DNA of 64,000 nt from Anagrus nilaparvatae (GCA_022575985.1 JAKSXM010000269.1:930001-994000); one strand, 5' to 3'; positions 1 through 10,055 are shown, numbered from the stretch's first letter. The notes: generated by a model from the sequence alone, not told the origin. Made by a program: numbers and translations.

Positions 1-1039
1 TTCGATCAACGTAAATATGATATCTAATTTTTTTTTTTTAAATAATCCAGTTTTTGCAACTGAAGATTATTTTATATTTTCTTTTGATATAAATTTTATT
101 TTTTGATAGTAATATTCAAGTCTATCAGAATAGTAAATAATTTATTTTTATTATAACGGGTGAAATACTAAAAAATAGTACTTCGTATTTTTAATAACAC
201 AATAACTGCTAATAGTATCAAGCTTATTTTCTAGGTTTATTTATTTATCCTAATAATAACAAAAGGATATCAATTGGACTGTCAAGTGGAATAAAAGGTT
301 ATAAGTTTTAGAGCATTTTAAAATTTTTTTTTTATAAACAATTAATTTTAACTCATAACTGAAGAGGTTTTGCGAAAAATTTCTCACGATACTTCTCTCT
401 ACAATTAAATCATATTTGATATGTGTCAAACATAATTTTGATACAAAAGTTTCTTAAATCTGAAATCTTCGGCTTTTATTAGCCAAAAATTACAAAAACT
501 TAACAGTTTTATTTGTTTTAACATACTGCGACACCGGTACATTTGAAGCAGTTACTAAAAAGCAATTTATATATGCCAATGATGGATTTCATAAATTCAA
601 TGACGAGATTGAAATTATTTCAAATATTTAAAGCTATTGAAATGATCTTGAATATATATCATTTCAATGCATAGTTAATTATTAACAGAAAATAAGAAAA
701 AATTTATTTTTTTTGTTTTATTTTTTATTTTTATATGCATTTATTATTTTATTTTAATGTTTGCTTATGCTGATTGTTTATTTTTTTAAATTTTATTAAT
801 TATTATAATATTATAATATATTTATTACGGATGTAATCCGTAGACCTCTGTATTGACAGACAGCACTCGATTCTTTCGTTACCTTAGTTAAAGGTACTGT
901 AAATAATTCCAGCTCGCTCTTCAGAGACTCACACGAATGTGTATGAAGAAACGAGTTTTTGTACTTTATAGTTATCCTGAAGAAATATCAATTATTTTGT
1001 TGCTGACTCGATTTTTCTTCTTTTAATATGACACATAAT
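1..1039. other. A+T-rich non-coding flank
   Basis: No ORF, RNA gene or recognised repeat boundary is visible. The stretch is A/T-rich with poly-T runs. Positions 830-1000 are less A/T-biased, but no coding frame was recognised there. Confidence 0.6.
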
Positions 1040-1053
1040 TGTAGCCAATAATT
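1040..1053 (+). repeat. 14-bp direct repeat left of the Penelope compound (candidate target-site duplication)
   Basis: TGTAGCCAATAATT occurs here and again at 7093-7106, just outside the two outer ends of the Penelope-derived sequence. A 14-mer shared exactly at both borders is unlikely to be chance. It is read as a target-site duplication, although about 40 bp of extra sequence separates the right copy from the recognisable element end at 7051. Confidence 0.55.
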
Positions 1054-1538
1054 AGATATTTTTGAGAATTTTTCGACCAAGAGGGCAAATAATTGAAAAA
1101 AAGATACAAGTTTTCTTTTATATGTTACGTTTCGCGTGTCTTCTACACGCCTTATCAAACTGAAAAATATTTTATTTATTAAATTTTTGTGATTACAATT
1201 ATTTATAATATCAAAAATATATCATACCATATAATAAACAGAACGAAAAGTTCTTGGTCATTGTTGTAGTATATACTTATAAAAGAGAAGAACCATATGA
1301 ATGTTCTACCTTGTACAATATAGTAAAGTGTATATTCATACAAGAGAAGACCCACATAAATGTACTCTACGTAAGATAGTGTATGTCTATACAGGAGAAG
1401 AACCATATGAATGTCAGAAAGGAAAGAACATCAAAATTATTTTATAAAAAAGGTTTATGTAATAAAAAAGGTATTATGTATAACTATGGGAGTTTTGTAG
1501 CAACGTAATTCATTAAATTTTTATAATTATTGTTAAGA
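1054..1538 (-). mobile_element. Inverted 3'-end copy of the Penelope-like element
   Basis: This is the reverse complement of 6503-7051: it runs from the last residues of the Penelope ORF (NYVATKLP) through the 3' untranslated region. It lacks about 60 bp that the right copy has near 6800-6862. Together with the right copy it forms a long inverted repeat around the compound element. Partial inverted copies beside a full copy are typical of Penelope insertions. Small ORFs in this arm are only shadows of element sequence. Confidence 0.85.
1258..1432 (+). pseudogene. Decayed C2H2 zinc-finger linker repeats (left copy)
   Basis: Read on the plus strand, this part of the inverted Penelope arm encodes three linker-like peptides: KREEPYEC near 1284, TREDPHKC near 1343 and TGEEPYEC near 1396. 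These resemble the TGEKPYEC linker plus first cysteine of classical C2H2 fingers. The spacing is about 17-20 residues instead of 28, and the second cysteine and the histidines are not kept, so no functional finger remains. The same sequence lies antisense in the 3' region of the main Penelope copy at 6600-6790. Either a fragment of a zinc-finger gene was captured by the element or the match is convergent; three matches in a row favour capture. Confidence 0.45.
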
Positions 1539-1600
1539 TACTGAAAGTTTACATATTCAAATTGATATATGTTCCATAAATGACAAAAAAGATACCAGGT
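1539..1600 (+). mobile_element. 62-bp forward Penelope fragment (local inversion)
   Basis: This segment matches 6442-6502 of the main copy in the same orientation, although the adjoining 1054-1538 is in the opposite orientation. The switch occurs where the main copy has the near-perfect palindrome GATACCAGGTATC (6490-6502 region). The R1-like element starts immediately after it. Confidence 0.8.
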
Positions 1601-1601
1601 T

Positions 1602-4271
1602 CGGACGGTAACTGGAAGCGTTATCCTTGCTGGAGACTTTAACGCTAGGGCCTTAGAATGGGGCATGCCGACGACCAATCCTAGGGGACAGCAGGTACTG
1701 GAAATGGCCACTAGATGCAAACTAGTGGTCCAGAATAGAGGAAACCGGCCCACCTACGAGAGGGCAGGTTGGGGTGCCTCTATCCCAGACATAACCTTTG
1801 CAACAGAAGGTGCGTCTGGGAGAATCGGCGAATGGACGGTGATGGATGGTTACAATGGTAGCGACCATCATTACATCACGTTCCGGGTGCTTGAGGGAAC
1901 CTCCCAACGGCCTCCGTACAAGAGGCGTCCCTTGGGTTGGAATGTACCAAAGATGGACGAGGACAAGTTCGAAGAGTATCTTCGAATGGAGTCGTCGTCC
2001 GTCCCTGCTTGGCATGGAGAGGCTACAGGTCCCCGCGAGGCTGAAATCTTAGTCAAGAAAGTAACGTCTCTATTGCGAGGGGCGTGTGACGCCTCTATGC
2101 CTCGTCGAAGGCCCTGGAAAGGGAGAAAGCCAGTTTACTGGTGGACTTCCGAAATAGCGGAGCTCCGCAAGGAGTGCCACAGGACGCGTAGACGGGCGCA
2201 AAGAGCACGGGACAGGCCCGAGGCTGCTGCACTTTCCCAGGAACACAAGGATGCTAAACACCGGCTGGCCAAAGCTATCCGTCAAAGCAAGGCTCGATGC
2301 CTGCGTTCATTACGCGAGGATGTAAACAAAGACCCCTGGGGTCTTGGTTACAAAGTCGTAATGGGCAAGTTGAACCGGGGGTCTGACAACATGATGGACG
2401 CAGTGTCGACCGAACGAATCATCGGCGCTCTCTTCCCCGAGCGGCCTATCCGGGAAAACCCGGTAGAGGCGATACCCAGGGAGGAAGTGCCGTTATTCAG
2501 CGAGGACGAGATGGTGAAGGCCATCAAGGCAATGAAAAATGGCAAGGCGCCGGGGCCGGACGGGATACCAGCGGAAGTGCTCAAACGAGCGGTCAAAATA
2601 ATCCCTGGTATCCTGTTAAGCATGTTTAATGCATACTCCTTGGTGGCGGGAGTGTTCCCAAGGCAGTGGAAGGTGGCACGTCTCGTGCTCTTGAACAAGG
2701 GTAAAGGTGGAGCCCCGGACTCTCCATCATCTTACAGACCCTTGTGCATGTTAAACACCATCGGAAAGGTGATGGAGAGCATGCTCCGGGCAAGATTGAG
2801 AAGAGCCATCGAGGAGGGCGGTGGCCTTTCCGAGGAGCAGTATGGATTTCGTGAGGGGCATTCCACGATAGACGCCATTCGGCGTGTCGTGGATACCGTA
2901 GAGGCTGAGAGGAAAAAGCGGCCTGCAATTTGCAAAGACGTCCTTCTTGTAACGCTGGACGTCAAAAACGCTTTCAATTCGGCCAGATGGGATGACATAA
3001 TCCGGTCTCTCGAGTACGACTTCCGGATACCTAGGTATCTGGGTAACGTAATAAAGGACTACCTACGGGACCGGAGACTGCTCTACGACACGCTCGATGG
3101 CAGGCGACAGAGGGTTCTGAGTGCGGGCATTGCCCAAGGTTCGGTTCTCGGACCGGACCTGTGGAATGCCTTTTACGATGGCCTGTTGCGCGTTCACCTC
3201 CCGGAAGGAGCTTCTCTGATCGGGTACGCGGACGACGTGGCTCTGACCATCACTGGCAGGGACATGCAGGTAATCCAGGAGAGGTTGAATCTAGTCATGA
3301 GACAGATCAACCTCTGGATGGGCGAGCACGGGCTCCAGCTCGCGATCCCAAAAACGGAGATCGTACTGCTGACCCGTCGCACATCAATTTCCACGGACAT
3401 CGATGTAAATGTCGATGATGGTGGAAACCCTCACACGATCCAAGCCAAGACATCGGTTAAGTACCTGGGAGTTCTGCTTGATAACAAGCTGAACTTCTGG
3501 AAACAATTTCAGAGGTCGAGTGAGAAGGCCGCGTCGATCGCATCCTCCTTGTCAAGGCTCATGGCCAACATAGGAGGGCCCAAACCCGGGAAGCGAAGAT
3601 TGTTGATGTCCGTTGTCAACTCTGTCCTGCTTTATGGATCTGAGATCTTGGCGGATATCACCAAATTTGCCAAGTACAGACATAAAATATCGTCTGTGCA
3701 GCGGCAAGCGGCCCTGAGGATCGCCTGCGCGTACCATACGGTATCGCTCGAAGCGATCCAGGTAGTAGCATCGGTCATACCCATCGACCTGCTAGCGTTG
3801 GAGCGGAAATACATTTACGATAGTGTAGAGGACCGCGAAGTGGAATCCACTCGCGCCCGCTCCAGCTCTATGCGAAAATGGCAGGAACGGTGGAAAAAGG
3901 AGGAAGAGAAAAATGCCCGATGGACGCGCAGACTGATTTCAGATCTGCAGGCATGGACTGGACGACAACGTGGGGAGGTGGATTTTTACCTCACCCAATT
4001 CTTAACTGGACACGGGTATTTCCGTGCAATGTTGAAACATTGGCATAAGGTGGCAACAGAGGAGTGCTTGCACTGCCCAGGCGAGAAGGATACAGTGGAG
4101 CACACTTTCTTTGAATGTGTGCGCTACGTGGAAGGGCGCCCGCCCTTCCCGATTTGGAGGCCAGAGAAGGTGGTTCCGGAAATGCTACGGAGTTCTGAAA
4201 ATTGGAACAAAGTAGCAGAGTACGTAAGGGTCACCTTGTTGCAGAAAAAGGAGGAGGGCTTTCTATCGTAG
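1602..4271 (+). CDS. R1-clade ORF2: endonuclease C-part, reverse transcriptase and CCHC knuckle (5'-partial)
   Basis: ORF2 of an R1-like non-LTR retrotransposon; the enzyme nicks target DNA and primes reverse transcription there. The frame is open from 1584, but element sequence starts at about 1601 with the endonuclease motif AGDFNA. The first internal ATG is at 1665 (868 residues onward), so that ATG is not the natural start. Counting from 1665: endonuclease C-part 1-90; RT fingers GKAPGPDG near 296; LDVKNAF at 431; AQGSVLGP at 490; catalytic GYADD at 520-524; thumb/tail with WMGEHGL; and a C-terminal CCHC knuckle with C801, C804, H813 and C818. No frameshift or stop interrupts the frame, unlike the other three R1 relics here. 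The N-terminal endonuclease half and ORF1 are missing, so this copy cannot move on its own. Confidence 0.93.
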   Translation, partial: RTVTGSVILAGDFNARALEWGMPTTNPRGQQVLEMATRCKLVVQNRGNRPTYERAGWGASIPDITFATEGASGRIGEWTVMDGYNGSDHHYITFRVLEGTSQRPPYKRRPLGWNVPKMDEDKFEEYLRMESSSVPAWHGEATGPREAEILVKKVTSLLRGACDASMPRRRPWKGRKPVYWWTSEIAELRKECHRTRRRAQRARDRPEAAALSQEHKDAKHRLAKAIRQSKARCLRSLREDVNKDPWGLGYKVVMGKLNRGSDNMMDAVSTERIIGALFPERPIRENPVEAIPREEVPLFSEDEMVKAIKAMKNGKAPGPDGIPAEVLKRAVKIIPGILLSMFNAYSLVAGVFPRQWKVARLVLLNKGKGGAPDSPSSYRPLCMLNTIGKVMESMLRARLRRAIEEGGGLSEEQYGFREGHSTIDAIRRVVDTVEAERKKRPAICKDVLLVTLDVKNAFNSARWDDIIRSLEYDFRIPRYLGNVIKDYLRDRRLLYDTLDGRRQRVLSAGIAQGSVLGPDLWNAFYDGLLRVHLPEGASLIGYADDVALTITGRDMQVIQERLNLVMRQINLWMGEHGLQLAIPKTEIVLLTRRTSISTDIDVNVDDGGNPHTIQAKTSVKYLGVLLDNKLNFWKQFQRSSEKAASIASSLSRLMANIGGPKPGKRRLLMSVVNSVLLYGSEILADITKFAKYRHKISSVQRQAALRIACAYHTVSLEAIQVVASVIPIDLLALERKYIYDSVEDREVESTRARSSSMRKWQERWKKEEEKNARWTRRLISDLQAWTGRQRGEVDFYLTQFLTGHGYFRAMLKHWHKVATEECLHCPGEKDTVEHTFFECVRYVEGRPPFPIWRPEKVVPEMLRSSENWNKVAEYVRVTLLQKKEEGFLS

Positions 4272-4580
4272 ATTGCTCTCCTGTCACTAGGCTGGGGGAA
4301 GGCAGCGGCCAGTTGCCTAGGCTGCGCGTCCCAAACTGAAGTTATACCTGAAAAGGGAGTTCCGGTTTGGGATAAACAAGCGCAGGGGGTTTAAAGTGTG
4401 TTTATCCAGTAAGAATCTGGGGCGTAGCCGGCGACCGCGTTCGTCGGTGGTCTCCCAGTTGTGCACTTTGTACAACTGGGCGGTCATGGAAATTTGCGGG
4501 TCTTTAAGGCCCGCAAACACTCCATGGCTGATGTAAGATTCACATATTTCCCAAAAAAAAAAAAAAAAAAAAAAAAAAAA
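4272..4580 (+). other. 3' untranslated region and poly(A) tail of R1 copy 1
   Basis: G+C-rich non-coding tail between the ORF2 stop and a 28-base A tract. It holds no ORF of its own. The A tract runs straight into Penelope coding sequence. Confidence 0.8.
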
Positions 4581-4581
4581 T

Positions 4582-4582
4582 T

Positions 4583-4624
<42 letters not shown>

Positions 4625-6558
4625 GTCATATCAATAATAATAATCATAATATTGTCAATTCAAATATTAGATCTGAAATAACCTATGGTATACAAAGAGC
4701 ATTAAAAATTGAAAAACACATTCCTATTAAAAACGTTATACTTAACCATAAGATTAACTCAGTCCAAAAATTCTTGAAAGAAAATAAAAATATCTTTTTT
4801 ACTTCAGCCGATAAAAGTAATGTTACTCTATGTTTAGACAGAGACAAAACCTATAAGAAAATGTGCAATAATCTTTTGTCAGACAGTAAAACATATGAAC
4901 TTGTTACTGATAATCCTGACCAAAAAATTATTATTCTTGAATACCTACAGAAATCTGTGTATGAAATTTTAAAATATCTTAACAATTGTAACTATTTAGA
5001 TAGAAAATATCATAAACTTCAGTTAACTCGCACTGAAACTATTCTTGCAAAGTTTTATGCCTTATTATAATCACATAAATCCAATTTCATGACTGAATTA
5101 CCTTCAAGACCAGTTATTTCTGATATTAATTCTCCACCTTCATTTCTTTCTAAATTTATCTGTAAGATTTTACAAAATTGTTGCCCTGTACCAAAATCAC
5201 ATATAAAAAATAGTTTTGAATTAAAGGAAAAACTCTCTAATATTGTTGTTCCTGAAAATCATATATTAATTTCTCTCGACGTCACCTCTTTGTTTTCAAA
5301 TGTTTCCAAAGAACAAGTCATCTAATCTTTAGACAGAAGATTTAATAATATCCACTTCCAGTCAAATTTACCATATCACTTATTAGTTTTTATCATCGGT
5401 TTCATTTTTGATAATCTGTATTTTACTTATGACAACAAAGTATATAGACAGATCTTTGGAACTCCGATGGGCTCTGCCATTTCACCTATTATTGCGGATA
5501 TTGTCATGGATGACATTGAAACGGAGGCTCTATCCTTACTTGATTTTGTACCTACATTCTATTTTCGATACGTAGATGACATCATTTCTTGTATTCCTAA
5601 AGACAAAATTAATCATATGGTACATACCTTCAACAATATCAATCCTAATATTCAGTTTACTTTTGAAACAGAAAAAGACAACAACATTATTTTTTTGGAT
5701 TGTCTCTTGATTAATAATGACAACAAAATCATCACAAATTGGTACCAAAAACCATGTTTTTCTGGTCGTTTTCTAAATTATAATTCCAATCACCCAATTT
5801 CACATAAAATTGGCATTGTTTATAATTTAGTTGACAGGGCCATAAAACTTTCAGATAAGAAGTTTCATAATAAGAACATAAAATTTTGCAAGAACTTATT
5901 ACTACTAAATGATTATCCTTCAAAATTTGTCAACAAATATGTGAAAAAAAGGATACATACTATCAAACAAATTAACAATAACAATGATAGTAATATTATC
6001 ATTAATAATAATCAATCTGACTTACATTATAACAATTATGTGTTTAATACTAATAATAATATCTATAATAGATTACCTAAGGCCAGGATACCTAATATTC
6101 CTACTCTTTTTAATAATCTCAAAGGTATTTATAGGAAACATAACATTATACCTATACCAATGATTACTAATAAACTAACTAGTTTTATTGTCAAAGGCAA
6201 AGATATCACTCCCAAAATGGAAAATGTTAATTCTGTGTACAAATTTAAATGCAACATGTGTAATGCATCCTATACAGGTGAATCTAAAAGAGCTTTACAC
6301 TATAGAATAGGCGAACATCAAGCTGATATAGACAATAAAACTAATAAAGTAGTTCCTAATCATTGTATAAATGGCCATGACTTTGACTTAAATAAGGTGT
6401 CTATTTTAGATCGTGAACCAAATCTATACAAGAGAAGAACTTCTGAAAGTTTACATTTTCAAATTGATATATGTTCCATAAATGACAAAAAAGATACCAG
6501 GTATCTTAACAATAATTATAAAAATTTAATGAATTACGTTGCTACAAAACTCCCATAG
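4582..6558 (+). pseudogene. Penelope-like RT / GIY-YIG endonuclease ORF with two internal stops
   Basis: Single reading frame interrupted by TAA at 5068-5070 and at 5323-5325. Order: Asn-rich N-terminus; N-terminal region to about 5060; RT core with SRPVISDI near 5103, SLDVTSLFSN near 5272, GTPMGSAISP at 5458 and catalytic RYVDD near 5565; a K/N-rich connector; then a GIY-YIG-like module with VYKFKCNMCNASYTG (from about 6234) and the R..EH signature ALHYRIGEH. It ends with NYVATKLP before TAG at 6556. The first stop falls where Penelope proteins carry an LPKIHKP-like motif. In life the protein would perform target-primed reverse transcription with its own nuclease; this copy cannot make full-length protein. 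Confidence 0.88.
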
Positions 6559-6599
6559 TTATACATAATACCTTTTTTATTACATAAACCTTTTTTATA

Positions 6600-6792
6600 A
6601 AATAATTTTGATGTTCTTTCCTTTCTGACATTCATATGGTTCTTCTCCTGTATAGACATACACTATCTTACGTAGAGTACATTTATGTGGGTCTTCTCTT
6701 GTATGAATATACACTTTACTATATTGTACAAGGTAGAACATTCATATGGTTCTTCTCTTTTATAAGTATATACTACAACAATGACCAAGAAC
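6600..6792 (-). pseudogene. Antisense C2H2 linker-like repeats in the Penelope 3' region (right copy)
   Basis: Minus-strand reading gives the same TGEEPYEC / TREDPHKC / KREEPYEC series as 1258-1432. The plus-strand ORF here (6636-6881) is a shadow. There is no evidence of expression. Confidence 0.42.
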
Positions 6793-7069
6793 TTTTCGTT
6801 CTATGTAATATAATTACAAATAATTTATTATGTAATTTACAAATAATATTTATGTTTAATTCTGTTTATTATATGGTATGAAATATTTTTGATATTATAA
6901 ATAATTGTAATCACAAAAATTTAATAAATAAAATATTTTTCAGTTTGATAAGGCGTGTAGAAGACACGCGAAACGTAACATATAAAAGAAAACTTGTATC
7001 TTTTTTTCAATTATTTGCCCTCTTGGTCGAAAAATTCTCAAAAATATCTAATTTAAAAAAATAATGGGC

Positions 7070-7235
7070 GAAAAAGTCAACTATATTAATCATGTAGCCA
7101 ATAATTGTAATGAACCAGAAAGGAGGAAAAATTCTTATAAATGCAAAGGAGAAGGACACATAGCCACTGATTGCACAGCTAACCCAAGGTGCTATGTGCC
7201 GATCTCAGGCAAAAAGGCAAGGAATTGAAGCATAA
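7070..7235 (+). pseudogene. R1 ORF1 fragment with retroviral-type zinc knuckles
   Basis: Translation gives HVANNC followed by SYKCKGEGHIATDC. These are the ends of two CCHC knuckles of a Gag-like R1 ORF1 protein, which binds element RNA. The first cysteine of the second knuckle is replaced by serine, and the first knuckle is cut off by the Penelope border. The right 14-bp direct repeat (7093-7106) lies within this coding sequence. Confidence 0.7.
7093..7106 (+). repeat. 14-bp direct repeat right of the Penelope compound
   Basis: Exact second copy of the 14-mer at 1040-1053. Here it is part of the R1 copy 2 knuckle-coding sequence; the left copy is not in R1-like sequence. Confidence 0.55.
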
Positions 7236-7317
7236 CCTATAGGAAAAGAAAAGTGGGAAGCGCTACGGAGGGCTCTTGTAAAATTAAGGAGCGGCGCAGA
7301 CTCTAGCAAGTGAAAGA

Positions 7318-8516
7318 ATGTTAAAGGTGCTTCAAGGTAATGTGCACACAAGCCCCTTAGCAGGAAACATGATGTTCCAACTTGCTAGAGAGAAGTCTGC
7401 GGACCTTCTCCTTATAAGTGAATAGTGGGTTGGATCAAGCTCCCAGATCTGGTTTTCGGATGAGCTGGAGAAAGTAGTTATTTCGATAGTGAATCCAAGG
7501 AAGGTACTTTTACAATGGAATGGCTCCAGCAGAGGTTATGTCTGGATTAAGACGCAAAGTGTTACCTACATAAGCGTGTACTTAACACCAAATGAGTCCA
7601 GAGAGGACACTCTGACCAAACTTAACAGTCTGGAAGAACCAGTAAGGTAAATGACCGGCTAAATTCTCATAGGAGGCGATTTGAACGCGAGGGCTCCAGA
7701 GTAGGGTATTCCCGAAACGGATGCAAGAGGAGAGGATATACTCGACCTGCCTGCCAGGCTCAACTTAGCGGTGCTAAATGTAGGTAACACTACAACTTTC
7801 AGAAGAGCTGACTACGAACAGACCATTCCGTATATATCCCTTGAAATAGAAGATTAAATTTCTAGAATTATAGATTGGAAAGTTCTAGAGGACTTCTCAG
7901 CCAGTGATCACGAATATATCTTTTGAGGTGCATGACGAACGACAAGTACGAAGAGACGAAGCACGGAAATATTGTTGATGGAACATCAAGTGGCTAAACC
8001 GCGAAATATTTGTGAACATGTTGAAAAGAGAAGAGACTGCTATCCTGGGGAAAGCAATAAGGCCAGGAAATATTGATGACGCTGAGATATTAGCCAAGGA
8101 AATCATGATTCTGCTGGAAAAGGCATGTAACAAAGCGATGCCCAAAAAAAAGAACCCGTGAAGGAAGACTATCAGCCTACTGGTGGAATGCTGAAATAGC
8201 CCGTCTAAGAAGTGTGATCTTAACGACAAGAAGGAGAGTCACATGTGCTAGGACCAGAATGGATGCTACTAAGCTGGTGGCAGAGCATAAGCAAGTAAAG
8301 AAAAGCTGAGACTGGCTGTTAATAGAAGCAAGAGAGCATGCGAGATAGCTTTGTGTAATGAGGTGCACAATGACCCATGGGGTCTTGGTTACAAAATAGT
8401 CACCAAAAGAATTGGCGCTCTTTCCGCAATTGGCGTTATTAACAAAGAGGAAGTTGGTCGTATAGTTGACGGACTTTTTCCTACGCACCCTGAGAGGGAG
8501 AAAGAGGATTTTAAAT
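7318..8516 (+). pseudogene. R1 ORF2 N-terminal half (endonuclease and pre-RT), degraded
   Basis: Starts at MLKVLQGN, a typical R1 ORF2 opening. It continues through LLLISE (stop right after), YISVYLTPNES, GGDLNARAPE near 7675, FSASDHEY near 7894, and the connector NDPWGLGYK near 8368, which matches DPWGLGYK of copy 1. At least six stops and several frame changes are present. Coding similarity ends abruptly near 8516 at REKED. Confidence 0.82.
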
Positions 8517-9119
8517 ATCTAACTTTTAAATACCTAATCGTTGTTTTATAAACATGCATTAATAGATTTTATTTAGATTACAGAACTATTAATCAATTTT
8601 TTTTGCTTAAGTTTCATGTATAAAATTTTCACGTTAAATCTTAGAAAAAATAAATAGGTTCCTCCGGTACGCGAAATATTAAAAACTTCATCAGCATTTT
8701 AATTTAAAAAACAAAGAGGCTTTAAATAACTACAAAGTGAATAATAAATATAAAAAACTTATTAAATTCGCAAAATCAAAAATAACATTTTTAATTGATT
8801 TCTTTTTTATTTACCCTAATAACGTCTTATTTTTGTCTTTATTATTTATTGTTGCTGCCATCGTTTTCTTGTTTCCAATAATAACCACAGGTATTTTCGT
8901 CATTTTTCACGTCGTTTTCAAATCAACTTTCTTTTTAATAGTTATTTGAATGCCTGTTACCCATTTTTCTTTCATAAAATTACCAAAATGTTAATTACTT
9001 GCTGGTTTACAGAATACTAAACATAATTCAAAATTACTCCCTAAATCTCTAAAAAAGTTACCGAATTTAAAAGAAAAAAAGTAATTGATCTCTATCGTCA
9101 AAAGAAAGTATACTATAAA
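8517..9119. other. A+T-rich replacement of the RT core in R1 copy 2
   Basis: About 600 bp of A/T-rich sequence sits where some 250-300 residues of RT (fingers to catalytic YADD) should be. The plus ORF at 8737-8949 is a hydrophobic low-complexity product of T-rich sequence and is not considered a gene. No terminal repeats were recognised. Confidence 0.6.
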
Positions 9120-10055
9120 ACGCTTGAGCGTCTGCATGGATCAAGTCTTGCAGCTGCAAAGACAGAAATCGTAATGTTTACGAGGAAGCAAATCGAAACA
9201 GACATCCCAATACGAATCGACGAGGATGCTGTCATAGAAATGAAAAGGTTCGTTAAATATCTGGGGATAACTCTGGACACGAAGCTGAACTACTGGGAGC
9301 AAATCTCTCAAAGATTCAAGAAGGCAGGTACCAAGACACTAGCCCTGAGCAGGTTGATGTCAAATATGAACGACCCGAAGTCCAACAAGAGGAAGCTACT
9401 AATGTCCATAACTCACTCCATCCTATTGTATGGAGCAAAAATTTGGAGGAAGGCGCTAGACAAGTATATGTATGCAAAAAGCATGATAAGAGTTCAGAGG
9501 CAAGGTGATCTGAGGGTTTCTTGAGCGTACAGTACTGTCTCGGAACCGGCAGTTCTTGTTATTGCCGGAATGATTCCGATTGCGCTTCTTGCCAGCTAAC
9601 GCAAACTCATACATGACATGAAGAACGATGAAGACCTTGACCAGATTAAAGCGGATGTTAGGAGAGCTACGATGCTGGAGTATCAGACGCTCTGGAAGAA
9701 CTGCGCATGGACCAGGCGCCACATAATGGAGGTCACGCCATGGCTTGATAGAGAACATGGGGAAGTGAATTACTTCCTGAACCAGATTCTCAGTGGACAC
9801 GGGCTATTCCAATCCTATCTCTTCTGGATGGAAGTCCCGATTGTGTGTTCTGTCCCGGTGAAAGGGATAGTGCGTATTACACAATTTTCAAATGCGATCG
9901 CTGGGCGACCAAAAAAATGGCGCTTTAAGCAGAAATAGGCAAAGTCATGCCTGACAATATTGTAGAAAAAATGCTTCAAAGCGAGGATTCGTGGAGCACT
10001 ACGAAAATGTATGTGCAAGTGATTCTGCAAACAAAAAAGCTACTAACGATACCTT
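9120..10055 (+). pseudogene. R1 ORF2 C-terminal part, degraded
   Basis: Resumes at AAAKTEIVMF and RFVKYLGITLDTKLNYW, equivalent to PKTEIVLL and SVKYLGVLLDNKLNFW of copy 1. It continues with SRLMSNMNDPK and SILLYGAKIW, then in another frame HGEVNYFLNQILSGHG. After a further shift near 9830 the C-terminal knuckle reads CVFCPGERDSAYYTIFKC, with Tyr where the zinc-binding His should be. No catalytic residues remain. Confidence 0.85.

Larger units (their letters stand above)
1601..4580 (+). mobile_element. R1-clade non-LTR retrotransposon, 5'-truncated (copy 1)
   Basis: A non-LTR element truncated inside the endonuclease domain and ending in a 28-base poly(A) tail (4553-4580). It contains one long ORF2 (1602-4271) and a 3' untranslated region of about 280 bp that is clearly more G+C-rich than its surroundings. 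It lies between two Penelope segments that are not contiguous in the Penelope sequence. No target duplication was identified. Clade assignment rests on the ORF2 sequence and on similarity to copies 2-4 in this window. Confidence 0.88.
4581..7051 (+). mobile_element. Penelope-like element, main copy
   Basis: This copy carries RT and a GIY-YIG-type endonuclease in one degraded ORF, followed by about 490 bp of 3' sequence shared with the inverted copy at 1054-1538. Its 5' end is cut by the R1-like poly(A). The first visible codons are an asparagine tract encoded by (AAT)n at about 4588-4623, which is in frame with the ORF rather than a random microsatellite. Presence of RT plus GIY-YIG is diagnostic of Penelope elements. 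Confidence 0.9.

Noticed and set aside
1203..1406. 67-codon ORF (-) and its twin at 6636-6881 (+)
   Set aside because: They are the two inverted copies of the Penelope 3' region; the hydrophobic product is the complement of the finger-linker-like repeats.
1722..3814. Multiple short ORFs opposite or overlapping the R1 ORF2
   Set aside because: Frame shadows of a G+C-richer 868-codon ORF with clear domain motifs.
4317..4520. 67-codon minus ORF in the R1 3' region
   Set aside because: Lies in the non-coding tail; no recognisable motif.
8737..8949. 70-codon hydrophobic ORF, possible membrane protein
   Set aside because: Composition follows from T-rich sequence inside a broken R1 element; no upstream or family evidence.
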